This document shows positions 8,307 to 16,434 of a stretch of DNA of 64,000 bases, piece by piece (the stretch's first letter is position 1; the number at the start of each line of letters is the position of its first letter). The notes under the pieces were generated by a model. That model saw nothing but the letters and a program-made list of their open reading frames with translations. It searched no databases and had not been told where the DNA came from. The DNA lies in the NCBI RefSeq assembly GCF_014642405.1, contig NZ_BMIN01000022.1, forward strand, positions 1-64,000, written 5' to 3'. Position numbers and translations under genes: made by a program. The DNA is from Pontibacillus salipaludis. GTDB taxonomy: Bacteria; Bacillota; Bacilli; Bacillales; BH030062.

Positions 8307-9359
8307 TTGAAGGAGATCTATAGTGAAGTGCTGCAATATCGAGGAACGCATTATGACTTTGGCTATAAACAAGGGGAACTGTTAAAGAACTCATTAACCG
8401 TGCGAAACAGAGAGAAGCAGTGGAAGATCCGAAAACCTCGCTTCACGGTTGAGGAAGAGGAAGTAAAGAATGCTATTAAGCGGTTTGCCCCTGGTATTTG
8501 GGATGAATTATTAGGACTTAGAGATGCTCTTGATTGGACGATGGAACGGGTGATGATGGAGTTTGGCGGATACCGCGTAGAATATGTGAAATCGGGCTGT
8601 TCCATCTTAACAGGCGATGGCTATATGATTCGGAATTACGACTACCAGCCTAAAACATACGAAGGTCGTTATGTTTTCTATCAGCCAACTGATGGAGGGT
8701 ACGCAATAGCAGGCCCTTCCCAGCGCGTAACGGGCAGAATGGACGGTATTAATGAAAAAGGATTAGCATTAGGGTATAACTTTATGCATCGCAAGAAGCC
8801 AGGAAATGGATTTATTTGTTGTATGATTGGCCGGTTAATACTTGAATCATGTGCAAATGTCGAAGAAGCAGTTGCGATGCTAAAAGAAATCCCTCACCGT
8901 CATTCCTTCAGCTATATCGTTTATGATGGAAAAGGCGAGACCTATGTTGTGGAAACATCCCCTCGTGGTGTTGAGGTGCGAGAGTCGAACGTATGCACGA
9001 ACCATTTCGAAATTATGAAACAGGAGAACCGGAATTACTTAAAAGACTCTGAGCGTCGAATGGATGTCATTAATCATGAAAAGGGTCAACTCACAAGCGG
9101 ATATGAAGCTTTTCGTTTGATGAACGATTCTGACCGAGGTGTATTCTCGAAACAGTATCGGAACTGGGCAGGAACGATTCATACCTCCGCCTATTTTCCA
9201 AAGAGCCTAACAGCCTGGATGGCCCTTGGAGGCGACAGGGAACCAGTTGAATTTGACTTTGCGCACTGGCTGCAAGGAAATGACCTGGACATCTCACGCA
9301 TCTATGGCGAAGTCGACACAGACCTACCATTTGTCCACATGGACGAAAACGCACGCTAA
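8307..9359 (+). CDS. C45-family Ntn hydrolase / acyl-CoA:6-APA acyltransferase-like protein
   Basis: A 350-aa cytoplasmic protein read from TTG at 8307, backed by AAAGGGAG eight bases upstream. Family C45 precursors cut themselves before a cysteine, which becomes the nucleophile; here that is Gly-Cys98 in VKSGCSIL, followed by the typical MIRNYDYQP, GRMDGINEKGLALGYNF and YVVETSP blocks. Members hydrolyse or transfer acyl groups on linear amides. Together with the divergent ATP-grasp and papain-like genes it suggests one pathway that makes and breaks amide bonds. The natural substrate cannot be told. Confidence 0.85.
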   Translation: MKEIYSEVLQYRGTHYDFGYKQGELLKNSLTVRNREKQWKIRKPRFTVEEEEVKNAIKRFAPGIWDELLGLRDALDWTMERVMMEFGGYRVEYVKSGCSILTGDGYMIRNYDYQPKTYEGRYVFYQPTDGGYAIAGPSQRVTGRMDGINEKGLALGYNFMHRKKPGNGFICCMIGRLILESCANVEEAVAMLKEIPHRHSFSYIVYDGKGETYVVETSPRGVEVRESNVCTNHFEIMKQENRNYLKDSERRMDVINHEKGQLTSGYEAFRLMNDSDRGVFSKQYRNWAGTIHTSAYFPKSLTAWMALGGDREPVEFDFAHWLQGNDLDISRIYGEVDTDLPFVHMDENAR

Positions 9360-9360
9360 C

Positions 9361-9394
9361 AAAGAAGGGCCACCTAAAAAGGTGGCCCTTCTTT
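9361..9394 (+). terminator. Intrinsic terminator after the C45 gene
   Basis: AAAGAAGGGCCACC and GGTGGCCCTTCTTT arms around a short A-rich loop; symmetrical, so it can also end ridA transcription from the other strand. Confidence 0.88.
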
Positions 9395-9406
9395 GTGCAA
9401 TATTAA

Positions 9407-9875
9407 GGTAGGGGTGGTCCGCTACCATATTGGGGATAGGGCTTGCTGTGGGACAACTCGCTTTCCTGCGGGGAGCTGGTAAGCCTCCTCCTTCGCTGAC
9501 GCTCAGTCCGGGGTCTTACCTAGGCTCCTCACCCCGCGGGAGTCTCGTCGTCCCACAGCAAGCCCTGACGTGAGTTGGATGAACGGACCGCTTATTACAG
9601 GTGATCTTAAGCCCCTCTCCTCCCATATATGGCAAGTTTCCGTCTCTCCTTTTTTGGTGAAGGTGGGCCTGGAAATTGCGAGACTCCTGCGGGAGAGAGA
9701 GCTAGACGAGATCCCGCAGAGAGCGAAGCGAACGAGGAAGCTACAAAGAAAGGGAAGTTCGACTAAGACCGTCACGTCCTGTGACAACGTCGAACGACCC
9801 CACATCGTGTGGGGCCGCTGAAAGCGAGTGATTTCCAGGCCCATCTTATGCTCTACTAAAGCCGACGGAAACGTT
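9407..9875 (-). mobile_element. Composite palindromic element, copy 1 (inverted)
   Basis: Two large palindromes lie side by side: 9438-9565 (GGGCTTGCTGTGGGACAAC with its complement at the far end) and 9663-9846 (GGGCCTGGAAATTGCGAGA with its complement). Each has the CTCGCTTTCC ... GGAGTCTCG arms found in all copies. The order is opposite to the copies at 46945 and 59965, so this one is inverted. No TIR survives. It fills the gap between the C45 terminator and the end of ridA; open frames across it are accidental. Confidence 0.8.
9741..9818 (+). repeat. GTCGAAC arm repeat inside element copy 1
   Basis: Starts near GAAGTTCGACTAAGACCGTC, contains CACGTCCTGTGACAACGTCG and ends with a CCCCACATCGTGTGGGG hairpin. 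It replaces the normal GGCTTCCCAGCTCCCCGCAGG arm of the palindrome, at the same point as the inverse copy in element 6. Confidence 0.75.
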
Positions 9876-9896
9876 CCTCAAACAATTGCGGATGCA

Positions 9897-10283
9897 TTAA
9901 GCGTCTGAGCGATGGGCGACTACTTCTACTTCGATTTTAACATCTTTCGGCAGACGGCTTACTTCAATAGCAGCTCGTGCTGGGTATGGTTCTTGAAGGA
10001 AGCTGGCATAGATTTCATTGACCGTTTGGAAGTCTTCCATAGAAGCAAGATAAATATTCGCTTTAGCAATATGCGCATAGTTAAGGCCTGCTTCTTCTAG
10101 GATCGCTCCAACGTTCTTCATCACTTGTGTCGTTTGTTCGCTCACATCGTCTGAAACAATTTCCATCGTGCTAGGGTTTAGTGGGATCTGCCCTGATACG
10201 AATACGATTTGTCCAAGGTCAATTGCCTGAGAATAAGGGCCGATTGCTTCTGGTGCGTTGTTTGTTGAAATTGCTTTAACCAT
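9897..10283 (-). CDS. ridA: RidA family enamine/imine deaminase
   Basis: A 128-aa protein of the YjgF/YER057c/UK114 family, matching the normal length. Members form trimers and hydrolyse reactive enamine/imine intermediates released by PLP enzymes, protecting the cell from 2-aminoacrylate. The conserved active-site arginine is in PARAAIEVSRLPKD (about residues 103-116), and the N-terminal AIGPYSQAI block is present (about 13-21). ATG at 10283 follows AAAGGAG. It stands alone; its 3' side is occupied by composite element copy 1. Confidence 0.95.
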   Translation of the reverse strand: MVKAISTNNAPEAIGPYSQAIDLGQIVFVSGQIPLNPSTMEIVSDDVSEQTTQVMKNVGAILEEAGLNYAHIAKANIYLASMEDFQTVNEIYASFLQEPYPARAAIEVSRLPKDVKIEVEVVAHRSDA

Positions 10284-10570
10284 TTTGAAAAACTCCTTTA
10301 ATTATTTAATGGGACATTATGTAAGGGAGTCCACCCTATAATGAAGACCTCATTATTCATAAAAAATCTAATGGACATGCATAAAAGCGATGAACGTTTT
10401 ATATAATGAGGATACAAAAGTTGATAAAAGCTTGCGTAGCAAGTACGCCTATCATACCATATATTATCAGAAAATTTTAACGAGCGAAAAAATAGGTGCT
10501 TACCACTTTACTTCGCTAATGAGATCATGTATGATTTGGGATACCATAAAATTTTAAATAGCGATAAACT

Positions 10571-10692
10571 TCTTATCCAGAGAGGCGGAGGGACTGGCCC
10601 TTTGATGCCCGGCAACCATCAAGTCGATGTATACAATCGGCAAGAACGGTGCCAATTCCTGCAGGAACAATATGTTCTTGGAAGATGAGAGG
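10571..10692 (+). promoter_or_regulatory. SAM-I (S-box) riboswitch
   Basis: The conserved S-box blocks are present in order: CTTATCCAGAGAGGCGGAGG, GATGCCCGGCAACC, GGTGCCAATTCCTGC and GATGAGAGG, whose end pairs back with CTTATC to close P1. With SAM bound, this class normally favours a downstream terminator, which follows at 10713. The regulated gene is msrA. The AT-rich 10284-10570 stretch before it shows no gene. Confidence 0.95.
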
Positions 10693-10712
10693 ATCGTACG
10701 GATATACACTTA

Positions 10713-10750
10713 CGAGCCCTTTCTTGGATAAAAAGAGAGGGCTCTTCTAT
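10713..10750 (+). terminator. Riboswitch-controlled terminator in the msrA leader
   Basis: GAGCCCTTTCTT pairs with AAGAGAGGGCTC, followed by TTCT. It lies 20 bases after the S-box and 66 bases before msrA, the expected position for SAM-dependent attenuation. Confidence 0.8.
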
Positions 10751-10815
10751 ATGTAAGAGGCCGTGATCGTACTCTCGAAGAAAGAAGTGTCGTTTTAGGA
10801 AAGGGAGAGATTAGA

Positions 10816-11286
10816 ATGGCAACAGCAGTATTTGCAGCAGGATGTTTTTGGGGAGTAGAGGCTTATTTTGAACGAATTGAAGGTGTGGAAGCGACACGCG
10901 TCGGATTCATGGGAGGCACTGTTGCAAACCCTTCTTACCAACAAGTGAAAGCTGGGGGAACTGGTCATGCGGAAGCAACGAAAGTTGAATTTGATCCAAG
11001 CCAGATTTCCTATAGTGAACTTGTAGACCATTTCTTTGAATGCCACAATCCTACTCAACGTAATCGTCAAGGTGAAGACGTTGGTTCTCAATATCGTTCC
11101 GTTATCTTTGCGACAGAAGACCAGCAAGCGATTGCAGCTGATAAGATCACGGAATGGAATAACAAAGGCATCTTCAAGAGTGAGATTGTTACGGAAGTTA
11201 ATGAAGTTACAGACTTCTATGATGCTGAAGAGTACCATCAGAAGTATCTTCAGAAGAATGGCTCTGTTTCTTGTGGAATTGGCTAA
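10816..11286 (+). CDS. msrA: Peptide methionine-S-sulfoxide reductase
   Basis: A 156-aa cytoplasmic repair enzyme that reduces the S-epimer of methionine sulfoxide in proteins. The catalytic motif GCFWG is at residues 9-13. The substrate-site blocks GGTGHAEATKVEFD (about 47-60) and QYRSVIF (about 94-100) follow, and the resolving cysteine is in SCGIG at the C-terminus. AAAGGGAGAG precedes ATG. Transcription passes through an S-box riboswitch, so it should rise when SAM falls, linking methionine repair to methionine supply. Confidence 0.96.
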   Translation: MATAVFAAGCFWGVEAYFERIEGVEATRVGFMGGTVANPSYQQVKAGGTGHAEATKVEFDPSQISYSELVDHFFECHNPTQRNRQGEDVGSQYRSVIFATEDQQAIAADKITEWNNKGIFKSEIVTEVNEVTDFYDAEEYHQKYLQKNGSVSCGIG

Positions 11287-11408
11287 GGTAGCCTGACTTG
11301 TATTTCTTCGGAACATATGATACTTTAATTTCAATGCCACCTCGTAATCGATACGACTGCGGGAACTTAACCATCCGTTTGAGGTGGCAGGTTACATAAT
11401 AATTGAGT

Positions 11409-11456
11409 AAAAGGCGATACAAAGCGTTATTCATAACGTTTTGTATCGCCTTTTTC
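11409..11456. terminator. Bidirectional terminator between msrA and the methyltransferase gene
   Basis: AAAGGCGATACAAA.CGTTAT and its complement ATAACGTTTTGTATCGCCTTT, with A and T runs on both sides. A separate TGCCACCTC / GAGGTGGCA inverted repeat at about 11335-11391 may be an extra stem. Confidence 0.85.
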
Positions 11457-11462
11457 TTTGCC

Positions 11463-11999
11463 TTAATGATTTTTAAGGTATATATAAATGGGCGTCGTGG
11501 TGTTCCATGAACTGACATGAACGGAAGAAGAGGGAGGTATTCCAGGTAAGGAAAAGGTGTTAGAAATGACAACTCCTCTATAGTCAGACAGTGTTATTGA
11601 AAGTTCTCTCATGGCTTTGGTGTATAGGTAACAATAAATGAGGTCAAATTGATCAGGGGGAGCGGTAAAGAAATCTTCTTTAATGACAACTACATTTGAG
11701 AACCCTCTTAAACGAACCATCCCTTTCATATAAATGAATGGGATGAAGGATGTTTCATAGGCGTACACTTTTGCACTTTGGAATTCTTTTGCAAAAGCGA
11801 AGGCCATTGTTCCCCACCCAGCTCCAAAATCAGCGACTGTAGAAGGGTGGTATGGTTTTACTTGTCTTACTACTTCTTGCTTAACACTTAGTTGGGTAGG
11901 GGTTGGAGTAATCCCGTTGGTGATAGAGCGGACCATTAATGATACAAAAGTAAATGTAATAATAGCTAACAGGATAAGGGTCACTATATTAGAGATCAT
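11463..11999 (-). CDS. Membrane-anchored class I SAM-dependent methyltransferase
   Basis: A 178-aa protein with one N-terminal membrane segment (about 5-25) and a small Rossmann methyltransferase domain. Motif I, VADFGAGWGTMAF (about 54-66), binds SAM; an acidic residue in AYETSFIP follows at the end of the second strand. It is shorter than most methyltransferases and lacks an obvious substrate domain. It converges on msrA and shares its terminator. ATG at 11999 is supported by AAAGGAAA. Substrate unknown. Confidence 0.75.
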   Translation of the reverse strand: MISNIVTLILLAIITFTFVSLMVRSITNGITPTPTQLSVKQEVVRQVKPYHPSTVADFGAGWGTMAFAFAKEFQSAKVYAYETSFIPFIYMKGMVRLRGFSNVVVIKEDFFTAPPDQFDLIYCYLYTKAMRELSITLSDYRGVVISNTFSLPGIPPSSSVHVSSWNTTTPIYIYLKNH

Positions 12000-12123
12000 A
12001 GAAGAGTGTTTCCTTTCTGACTTTATTATTATTCGTGTTCTACAAAATTTGCCATATTCTCTTGATTGTATGCTCTAAGCTGTCGATAAAAAGAAAAAGA
12101 CATCTTCTGGAGGTACAATATTT

Positions 12124-13596
12124 ATGAATGTTACGGAAATGCGTTTACATGATGTGAAAAAGAAAAATGTGTTGATGACCGCCACATACAGTGTAGCTAT
12201 GTTATCAGCGCTATCCCTATCTTTACAAGACGGAGCTCTTTTTCGCTCGTCGATTTATGGAACGGAGTTGGCGTTGTTTTGGATTTTGCTCTTTGTTCTT
12301 CAGCGTATCTTACATAAACCAAGGCTCTTTTCATACGCCGCGGTGAGTATGCCGATCATTGGTTACGCTTTATTAATCTATGTAGAAGGTGGTTCCCTTT
12401 CAGGTGACTTAATTTTACTGTTTCTTGCTGTCTTTTCGGCCGTTCAATTGGATCGTAAAACGTTTGCGTTCGGTTATATTTTTGGGCTAGCTACCCTAAT
12501 TGCTAGTCATTCATGGCCTAACCCAGAACAAGCTGATTTGATGAGTACGATCTTCCCTACTATAACGTTAATCTATGTGTTAATGGGAGTCATATTAGGT
12601 GTGATGGTCTATTTGGCAGAACGGACATTTAAGAAACTTGAGACCATTCTTGATACCACTGAACAGGAACGAGAGGTTCAAGCTAAGCAGAAGGAAAAAC
12701 TTGAGAAAGAGGCTACACTCATTGCGGAGAACATTACCCGTATTAACGATCAGGTTCAGATAAACGTTCAGGCACAAGGGGAAATGAAAACAGCCGTTCA
12801 AGAGGTGTCAGCTGGTGGCCAAAGTCAAAGCGAGCAAATTGCAGATATATCAGAACATGCTCAGAGTACCATGACAACGATTACTCAAATGAAAGAGTCA
12901 CTAACCGTTCTTCAATCAGAAACGAATCAAGCGACTGAAGAGATTAATGGAGGCCAACAACGAATTTCCCATCTTGAAACGGAAATGAATGAGCTAAGAA
13001 AAGTGATTCGCATGCTCAATGATACATTTACTATTTTAACAGGGAAAATAAAAGAAACGAATCAATTTACTGAAGATATTCAGCAGATTACAGAACAGAC
13101 GAACCTGCTTGCCCTTAACGCTTCGATTGAAGCAGCAAGAGCCGGAGAAGCAGGGAAAGGATTTTCAGTAGTAGCTGAAGAAATTCGTAAGTTAGCAGAG
13201 GTGACGGGGCAGTCAGCTAAGAAGATTACCACCAATCTCGGTGAGTTAAATGATAGCAATGCTCAAGCGTTAAGTCAGATGAACACAGGTAGTGAAAAGC
13301 TTGATGAAAGTGTAGAGACCATGAACGAGGTCATTTCTTCGTTTGAACGTATTCAGTCATCATTACGCAATGTGGAGGAGCGCACAGACGAATGCAACAC
13401 GATAAGCGGGGATGTCGAAGATCGATCTCGCCAAGTAGAAGCAGCTACAAGCGAACTAGCTGCTATAATTGAACAAGCTTCGGCGAGCATGGAAGAAATG
13501 AGCGCTACAATTGAGAGCCTAAATGAAGATAGTGAGAAAATTGGTGCTTACATTAATGACACATCGGCAAGCGCCAGGCACCTCATATCTCTCTAA
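12124..13596 (+). CDS. Methyl-accepting chemotaxis protein with membrane-embedded sensor
   Basis: A 490-aa receptor. Residues about 18-165 hold five or six hydrophobic helices with almost no extracellular loop, so it probably senses a membrane or intracellular cue. The rest is coiled coil ending in the signalling hairpin, with the highly conserved [20 protein letters not shown] at about 330-350 that contacts CheA/CheW. No HAMP domain is evident. Glutamate/glutamine pairs in the flanking helices are potential CheR/CheB sites. Single-gene unit; no clear sigma-D promoter was found. Confidence 0.92.
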   Translation: MNVTEMRLHDVKKKNVLMTATYSVAMLSALSLSLQDGALFRSSIYGTELALFWILLFVLQRILHKPRLFSYAAVSMPIIGYALLIYVEGGSLSGDLILLFLAVFSAVQLDRKTFAFGYIFGLATLIASHSWPNPEQADLMSTIFPTITLIYVLMGVILGVMVYLAERTFKKLETILDTTEQEREVQAKQKEKLEKEATLIAENITRINDQVQINVQAQGEMKTAVQEVSAGGQSQSEQIADISEHAQSTMTTITQMKESLTVLQSETNQATEEINGGQQRISHLETEMNELRKVIRMLNDTFTILTGKIKETNQFTEDIQQITEQTNLLALNASIEAARAGEAGKGFSVVAEEIRKLAEVTGQSAKKITTNLGELNDSNAQALSQMNTGSEKLDESVETMNEVISSFERIQSSLRNVEERTDECNTISGDVEDRSRQVEAATSELAAIIEQASASMEEMSATIESLNEDSEKIGAYINDTSASARHLISL

Positions 13597-13600
13597 GGTG

Positions 13601-13632
13601 TATACCCCCGTGAGCATATTCGGGGGTATCGT
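13601..13632 (+). terminator. Terminator-like hairpin after the chemotaxis receptor
   Basis: TATACCCCCG and CGGGGGTAT arms with a ten-base loop; the T run after it is weak. Confidence 0.65.
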
Positions 13633-13686
13633 TCCTTCTCTTGTGGTACACTACGAGTAATTGATTATATGTTAGGTGGTGTACTT

Positions 13687-14013
13687 ATGAAGCACGTTCA
13701 AACAATGGAAGAAATTCATACAACGATCGGACAAGATGGATTGAATCTCTTGTATATTTCAAGGCCAGGTTGCTCGGTGTGCCATGCCCTCTTACCACAA
13801 ATTGATGAAGTGTTAGAGAAGTATCCTGCCGTTCAGGCTGTCCACGCAGATGCAGATGAAATTCCTGAAATAGCGGGGGAATTTTCTATATTTACTGTAC
13901 CTGTAGTAATGGTTTACGCGGATGGGAAAGAGCAATTCCGTAAAGCTCGTTTCGTACCTGTGGATGAATTTGAAGAGCAGCTTGCGAAGTTGAATCGTCT
14001 TATTAACGAATAA
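13687..14013 (+). CDS. Thioredoxin-like protein
   Basis: A 108-aa thioredoxin-fold protein. ATG at 13687 is chosen because TTAGGTGG precedes it; an in-frame ATG 18 bases upstream lacks a ribosome site. The redox motif is CSVC (about residues 30-33, in RPGCSVCHALL) instead of the classic CGPC, and the cis-proline is in FTVPVVMVYADG (about 70-81). The fold would reduce cytoplasmic disulfides or thiol adducts. Stands alone between terminators. Similar to B. subtilis YtpP/YdbP-type small thioredoxins. Confidence 0.88.
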   Translation: MKHVQTMEEIHTTIGQDGLNLLYISRPGCSVCHALLPQIDEVLEKYPAVQAVHADADEIPEIAGEFSIFTVPVVMVYADGKEQFRKARFVPVDEFEEQLAKLNRLINE

Positions 14014-14015
14014 TT

Positions 14016-14058
14016 GAAAAGCCTCGTTCATTCCTGTTGAGAATGGACGAGGCTTTTT
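14016..14058 (+). terminator. Intrinsic terminator after the thioredoxin-like gene
   Basis: AAAAGCCTCGT..CATTC pairs with GAATGGACGAGGCTTTTTT. Confidence 0.88.
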
Positions 14059-14250
14059 TATTCGAGAAATTCGAATTACTGAGTAATGAAGCCTACCTTT
14101 ATCTTTTCTTCTTCAACACACATCCATGATAAAATATTAATAAAATAGAAGGTGATTGAGGATTCCTCTGTGAAAGCTAGGTAAACTCTAGGTTGAAAGA
14201 GGAAATACTAGAAGGTGTCACGAAGATAATGAAGAGAGGATTGATCCAGC

Positions 14251-14688
14251 ATGATTTACGCGCTTTTTGCGGTGGTAGCCCTTTTCTTAGCGTATATGAT
14301 AATTCGTACTGATCGAAAGAGAGAAGAGGTTGAGGAAGAGGGACACATGTCCATCATTAGCCATTATATCGTTATGGAAATAGAAGATGAAAAGCAATTT
14401 GAAGAATCGTTTCAGCCTTTGAAAGATCTTTCTGAGAAGTATTCGTGGTTTGAGCCTGGCCATATTCTTTGTAGAGTTGATCAGTACGGGGATCACTATG
14501 AGGAAACGTGGGAGGGGCTTCTCCGAAACACTAGCTATAACAAGGAACAGGAGCCGTACTACCTGTTCTTCGAGCATAAGATTCACGCGGTAACTCAAAC
14601 TGATTTACCGTGGAAAGCATTGGTTTTCGAGACGGCTAGTCTTGAGGAAGCGAAGCAGTTCGTGAGTGGTTACGGTCGTTTGAAATAG
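14251..14688 (+). CDS. Hypothetical membrane-anchored protein
   Basis: A 145-aa protein with one N-terminal transmembrane helix (about 2-18) and an acidic soluble domain. There is no recognisable catalytic motif. The soluble part contains the paired aromatic stretches KYSWFEPGHILCRVDQYGD and EPYYLFFEHKIH. AGAGAGGATTG precedes ATG. It is followed 60 bp later by the DUF2188 gene on the same strand with no terminator between, so the two may be co-transcribed. The 14059-14250 gap holds no gene that I can see. Confidence 0.7.
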   Translation: MIYALFAVVALFLAYMIIRTDRKREEVEEEGHMSIISHYIVMEIEDEKQFEESFQPLKDLSEKYSWFEPGHILCRVDQYGDHYEETWEGLLRNTSYNKEQEPYYLFFEHKIHAVTQTDLPWKALVFETASLEEAKQFVSGYGRLK

Positions 14689-14748
14689 GTTTACATTTCC
14701 TCGTAATGCGGTAATTTGTAAGAAAAAGGTTACCGGAGGTGGGGCGAT

Positions 14749-15210
14749 ATGCCTTGGGATACAAATGATTATCCAAGTTCATTAAAGAATTTAGACACAC
14801 CAGTAAGAAAGAAAGCAATTGATATAGCTAATGCGATGTTAGATGATGGTTATGACGAAGACCGAGCTATTCCAATTGCCACGGAACAAGCGAAAGAATG
14901 GTATGACAATGCGAGTGAGAAAGAAGTTAATCAGGTGAAACAGATGAGTGATCAGGATTTAAAGAGTCGTGATGATCAAGACAAGCAGTCTGATCCTCGC
15001 CCTGAACTTCTTGAAAAAGGGGAGCATGTTGTAGCTCATGAAGACGGGTGGGCCGTTCAAACAGAGCAGGCTAAAAAGCCTTCAGACGTGTTTGAAAAGA
15101 AGAAAGATGCTATTGACCGTGCTAAAGACATCGCTCAAAACAAAGGAACGAAAGTCATCATTCATAAGAAAGATGGCAGTATTCAGGAACAAACATCATA
15201 CGATTCATAA
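14749..15210 (+). CDS. DUF2188 domain protein (YdaT-like)
   Basis: A 153-aa highly charged cytoplasmic protein. Residues 1-65 resemble the ChaB-like/YdaT N-terminus (MPWDTNDYPSSLKNL, then IATEQAKEWYDNAS). Residues about 92-151 fit DUF2188: EHVVAHEDGWAVQTEQAKKP, then a helix, then GTKVIIHKKDGSI. Family members are often linked to general or osmotic stress, but no biochemical role is established. GGAGGTGGGG precedes ATG and fixes the start. Confidence 0.82.
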   Translation: MPWDTNDYPSSLKNLDTPVRKKAIDIANAMLDDGYDEDRAIPIATEQAKEWYDNASEKEVNQVKQMSDQDLKSRDDQDKQSDPRPELLEKGEHVVAHEDGWAVQTEQAKKPSDVFEKKKDAIDRAKDIAQNKGTKVIIHKKDGSIQEQTSYDS

Positions 15211-15214
15211 TTAC

Positions 15215-15256
15215 CAAAGCTGTCTCATAAAACAAAGGTGGGACAGCTTTATTTTA
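15215..15256 (+). terminator. Intrinsic terminator after the DUF2188 gene
   Basis: AAAGCTGTC and GACAGCTTT arms around a loop of about 17 bases, followed by ATTTTA. Confidence 0.7.
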
Positions 15257-15306
15257 ACTCTGCCAACGGGCCTGGAGTTTATACTTATTAGAGGAGAGGG
15301 AGAGCT

Positions 15307-16005
15307 ATGAAACAGAACTATTCAATTGATGAATTTATTCGGCAGACAAAACAGGATGAATCGGAGAATGATTACTTTGAGTTAGAAACCCCTCGCATGC
15401 TTGAGGTTAATTTAAATGGTGATGTGTGGGCGAAGATGGGTTCAATGATTTCCTATAATGGATCGATTCGATTTGAACGCGAAGGCATCCTTGAACATGG
15501 GATCGGGAAGATGTTTAAGAAAGCTTTCTCAGGAGAAGGTGCTTCTCTTATGAAGGCAGATGGTAATGGGAAGCTTTATTTAGCTGATCAAGGAAAGAAG
15601 ATTACCATCCTTCATCTGAATAATGAAGCCATCACGGTGAATGGCAATGACCTTCTTGCTTTTGAACCTGGAATCGACTGGGATATTAAGTTGATGAAAA
15701 AGGTGGCTGGCATGATGTCTGGAGGGCTTTTTAATATTCGATTAGAAGGTCAGGGACTTGTAGCCATAACCTCTCACTACGAGCCATTAACCCTTTTAGT
15801 CACACCGGATCAACCTGTTATGACGGACCCTAACGCCACGGTGGCCTGGTCTGGACATTTGCAGCCTGAGTTTAAAACCGATGTTACGTTGAAGAGCTTC
15901 TTTGGACGTGGAAGTGGAGAGTCTATTCAAATGAAGTTCTCTGGTGAAGGCTTTGTGATCGTTCAACCATTTGAAGAAGTCTACTATTCTCAATCTAATC
16001 AGTAA
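15307..16005 (+). CDS. AIM24 family protein
   Basis: A 232-aa protein of the AIM24/TRAP-like beta-helix family. The signature features are the WAKMGSMISYNGSIRFER block near residues 40-57, the repeated glycine-rich strands (KMFKKAFSGEGASLMKA, about 72-88) and the C-terminal FSGEGFVIVQPFEE. Function in bacteria is not established; yeast Aim24 is mitochondrial. No signal or membrane segment, so presumably cytoplasmic. GGAGAGGGAG precedes ATG. Confidence 0.88.
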   Translation: MKQNYSIDEFIRQTKQDESENDYFELETPRMLEVNLNGDVWAKMGSMISYNGSIRFEREGILEHGIGKMFKKAFSGEGASLMKADGNGKLYLADQGKKITILHLNNEAITVNGNDLLAFEPGIDWDIKLMKKVAGMMSGGLFNIRLEGQGLVAITSHYEPLTLLVTPDQPVMTDPNATVAWSGHLQPEFKTDVTLKSFFGRGSGESIQMKFSGEGFVIVQPFEEVYYSQSNQ

Positions 16006-16085
16006 GTAAATCAGCGCTCCTACGTCAAGTATGTTTTAGGCTCTATTCGTTCATACTGATAGAAAAAAGGCGAGGAGTGGCAGGC

Positions 16086-16364
16086 GTGAAGCATCAACTG
16101 AAACGGATTGAGCGCAGTGGCAATCAAAGAGCGGAACACAAGCTCGTTGGCGTTAGTGTTGGGGAACGTGAGGAATGGTTATGGACAGCCTTTGTAAAGA
16201 AAGGGAACGTTGGCTGGGTATTTGTATCGAGCCGCCCCAAAATGATGAATAGCAGAGAAGTAGAATGGAAGAGTCAACAAACTGTTCCGTCAGATGTGAA
16301 CCGATTCATCTCGGAACTCGCCCAAAAAGTCGATGCTTTATTTAAGGTAAATGAAGTCTCTTAA
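16086..16364 (+). CDS. Hypothetical small basic protein
   Basis: A 92-aa protein of unknown function, rich in Arg/Lys and Trp (WLWTAFVKKGNVGWVFVSS, about 31-49). GTG at 16086 is preferred over the GTG nine bases upstream because GAGGAG then sits eight bases before it. Single gene between AIM24 and a terminator. Nothing in it suggests an enzyme, membrane segment or DNA-binding motif. Confidence 0.65.
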   Translation: MKHQLKRIERSGNQRAEHKLVGVSVGEREEWLWTAFVKKGNVGWVFVSSRPKMMNSREVEWKSQQTVPSDVNRFISELAQKVDALFKVNEVS

Positions 16365-16365
16365 T

Positions 16366-16403
16366 AAAAGCGGCCTTTCTTAATATAAGAAAGGCCGCTT
16401 TTT
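16366..16403. terminator. Bidirectional intrinsic terminator
   Basis: AAAAGCGGCCTTTCTTA and TAAGAAAGGCCGCTTTTT; serves the small basic gene and the convergent CDGSH gene. Confidence 0.9.
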
Positions 16404-16434
16404 GTGGGCAATATGATTTCTATATAGCTGAACC

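Noticed and set aside
9503-9844. Open frames on both strands between the C45 gene and ridA
   Set aside because: They lie wholly in composite element copy 1; the palindromes are GC-rich and lack stops by chance. Similar frames at 21192-21609, 47120-47348, 55805-56433 and 60158-60382 were rejected for the same reason.
10284-10570. Possible additional riboswitch or gene between ridA and the S-box
   Set aside because: Only AT-rich sequence with weak inverted repeats; no conserved aptamer blocks were recognised.
11207-11572. Minus-strand open frame across the msrA end and terminator
   Set aside because: It runs through a strong bidirectional terminator and antisense to msrA, with no recognisable product.
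12040-12120. Sigma-D promoter before the chemotaxis receptor
   Set aside because: A GTCGATAA stretch resembles the -10 element but no TAAA block is found at the required distance.
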